Below are positions 62,657 through 64,000 of a stretch of 64,000 nt of DNA, piece after piece. The DNA lies in the NCBI GenBank assembly GCA_012931725.1, contig CM022948.1, positions 75,784,780 through 75,848,779 on the forward strand, given 5' to 3'. How positions within the stretch are numbered: the first letter of the stretch is position 1; every line of letters begins with the position of its first letter. A program made the translations under genes and the position numbers. The notes under the pieces are model-generated. The model saw only the letters and a list, made by a program, of their open reading frames with translations. It had not been told where the DNA came from and ran no database searches. This DNA is from Litsea cubeba. Taxonomy: Eukaryota > Streptophyta > Magnoliopsida > Laurales > Lauraceae.

Positions 62657-64000
62657 TTGGGCGAGTATATCTTGAATGGGGAAGCGACTGCAATCATCTC
62701 CTAGTTGTGATAAAATTGTTTATCTATTATATTGGATGCTTCTGGGATTGATTCCTTTAATTCCATGTATAATACAGCCTTCTATGGTAATTCATTTGTT
62801 ATTATATGACTGGAAATTCGTGCTGTTCTTGACACTTTTTGTCAGACTCTAATGGGATGGTTCATTCTGAACAGTGTGGCCCACTTGTGAACTGGGTAAG
62901 CCTATAAGATAGTAAGGGCTCACCTTAGACCATTAGTGATGCATGCAAGGCCTTTTGAGAAGACTTGATTAGGATCGCTGGAAGTGCTGAAGCATGAAAT
63001 TAGGTCTACTAGAGGCTAAATTCTTACTTTCTACTGCCATAACATACATCATATAGGATCACAAAATTCATAAAACCGAATGTTTTCAAAATGGAAAACT
63101 AGATCTAACCTGGTCAGGTTTCTAGTTAAAAGCTCAATAAATTAATAACTAATAAAAACTCTATTAGAAGAGATGATGCTTTGCTTTGGATGATGAAATT
63201 TGGGTCACGGGTTTGGCTGATGCCTATCATTAGTTGAGTCAAGTCTGCAAAAAGAAAAAGCATAAAAAAAAAAAAATTCTTTTTTAAGCGCCTGTTTGGC
63301 AGGTCTGATCTGATTGAAAGAGTTGGTTCAGTTTTAGATCAATTAAAGGTAGAGTACCATTAAAAAAATGCTGGTGTTTTAATTGGGACTGTATTTTTCA
63401 ATTAGGAAAAGCAAATTTGTCCTAATGGAAAGGTTACATGGGCCTATATAAAATGTGGGACTATCATTTTGAAAAAGTTACCTAATTCTCTATTTTATAA
63501 AGTTAATTCAATCAGACATTCATGTGAACTTTGCCCTGTTGTCCTTTCAGATTTGAATTGAGCTTAGCGTGACGACCCCTAGATTACATTTACACGGGTA
63601 CTAATCCAGAAAATACAGCCGTTGGATCCTTTTAAATGAATTGCGGACGGCATGGGAGCTCCCAAAATGTTCTTTATCATCATAAACCGAACAATGGATC
63701 AACTGAGTCTGGTTGTTACCATTGACTGCTCCAGTCCATTTTAATTCAAAATTCAATATTATGGCAACGAATGTATTAGTCCAGATGCAATGTAAACATG
63801 GCCATGTGCAGCAGTCCTCCAATATCAATATGTTGTCCATTGATAGTAGAAGGGTTGAGAATTGTGATTGTCCCACATAAGCTAATCGGTGTGACTTGTG
63901 TGTAATAAATATGACAGACCCATAGTTGAGTTCAAAGATGGGAAATGCTCATGTGAGAGGTTTTTCTCACCATCTTAGGTGAGAGGTAGCTTGATGGGGC
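62657..64000. other. Rab7 3' UTR and intergenic DNA
   Basis: The 3' UTR of Rab7 probably ends within about 200-300 bp of the stop (AATACA-type signals near 62771). Beyond it there is AT-rich intergenic DNA with a poly-A tract near 63265. The minus-strand frame at 63601-63876 has no recognisable domain. Confidence 0.45.

Overview
This is a nuclear genomic window from a flowering plant. The evidence is split genes with short GT-AG introns, a plant-type Rab7 gene, a cytosolic ribosomal protein eL37 gene whose leader carries a telo-box, and a dense load of plant transposons. The species cannot be read from the sequence. Genes are sparse: two are secure (eL37, minus strand, 46939-47492; Rab7, plus strand, 56821-62656). 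A third is a likely two-exon gene for a small membrane protein (49035-50426). Almost everything else that can be classified is transposon-derived.

Layout. 1-4349: non-coding DNA with microsatellites and a three-copy diverged repeat. 4350-15709: a complete 11.35 kb Ty3/gypsy element of the Tat type on the minus strand, with near-identical LTRs and a 5-bp target duplication. Its gag-pol carries several lesions, and a second, spliced gene lies in it on the opposite strand. 15710-19427: no recognisable genes. 19428-23761: a non-autonomous Helitron on the minus strand carrying exon-intron fragments of two unrelated genes, an AGD14-like ARF-GAP and an ACS10/12-like aminotransferase. 24885-29675: a family of palindromic Mutator-like elements around a hAT MITE. 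32229-35826: two related Mutator-like elements with perfect 9-bp target duplications; one holds a gypsy integrase relic and the other an AT-rich tandem array.

35827-46900: mostly decayed material: a cysteine-rich exon-like block, a MITE, an RNase H relic, an orphan Helitron 3' end and a LINE reverse-transcriptase relic. 46939-50530: the eL37 gene, a tRNA-type SINE with a 14-bp target duplication, a possible copia solo LTR, and the small membrane-protein gene. 50525-54813: a gag-only, non-autonomous LTR element inserted about 100 bp downstream of that gene's stop codon. 54814-64000: the Rab7 gene, whose 3.6 kb third intron has taken in a hAT MITE, long CA and CT microsatellites and a tandem duplication.

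How the parts relate. The two LTR elements share orientation, LTR ends and primer-binding-site region. The second has gag but no pol and probably depended on enzymes from a full element like the first. The Helitron and the Mutator-like elements both carry host or foreign sequence, so two different capture routes are visible in one window.
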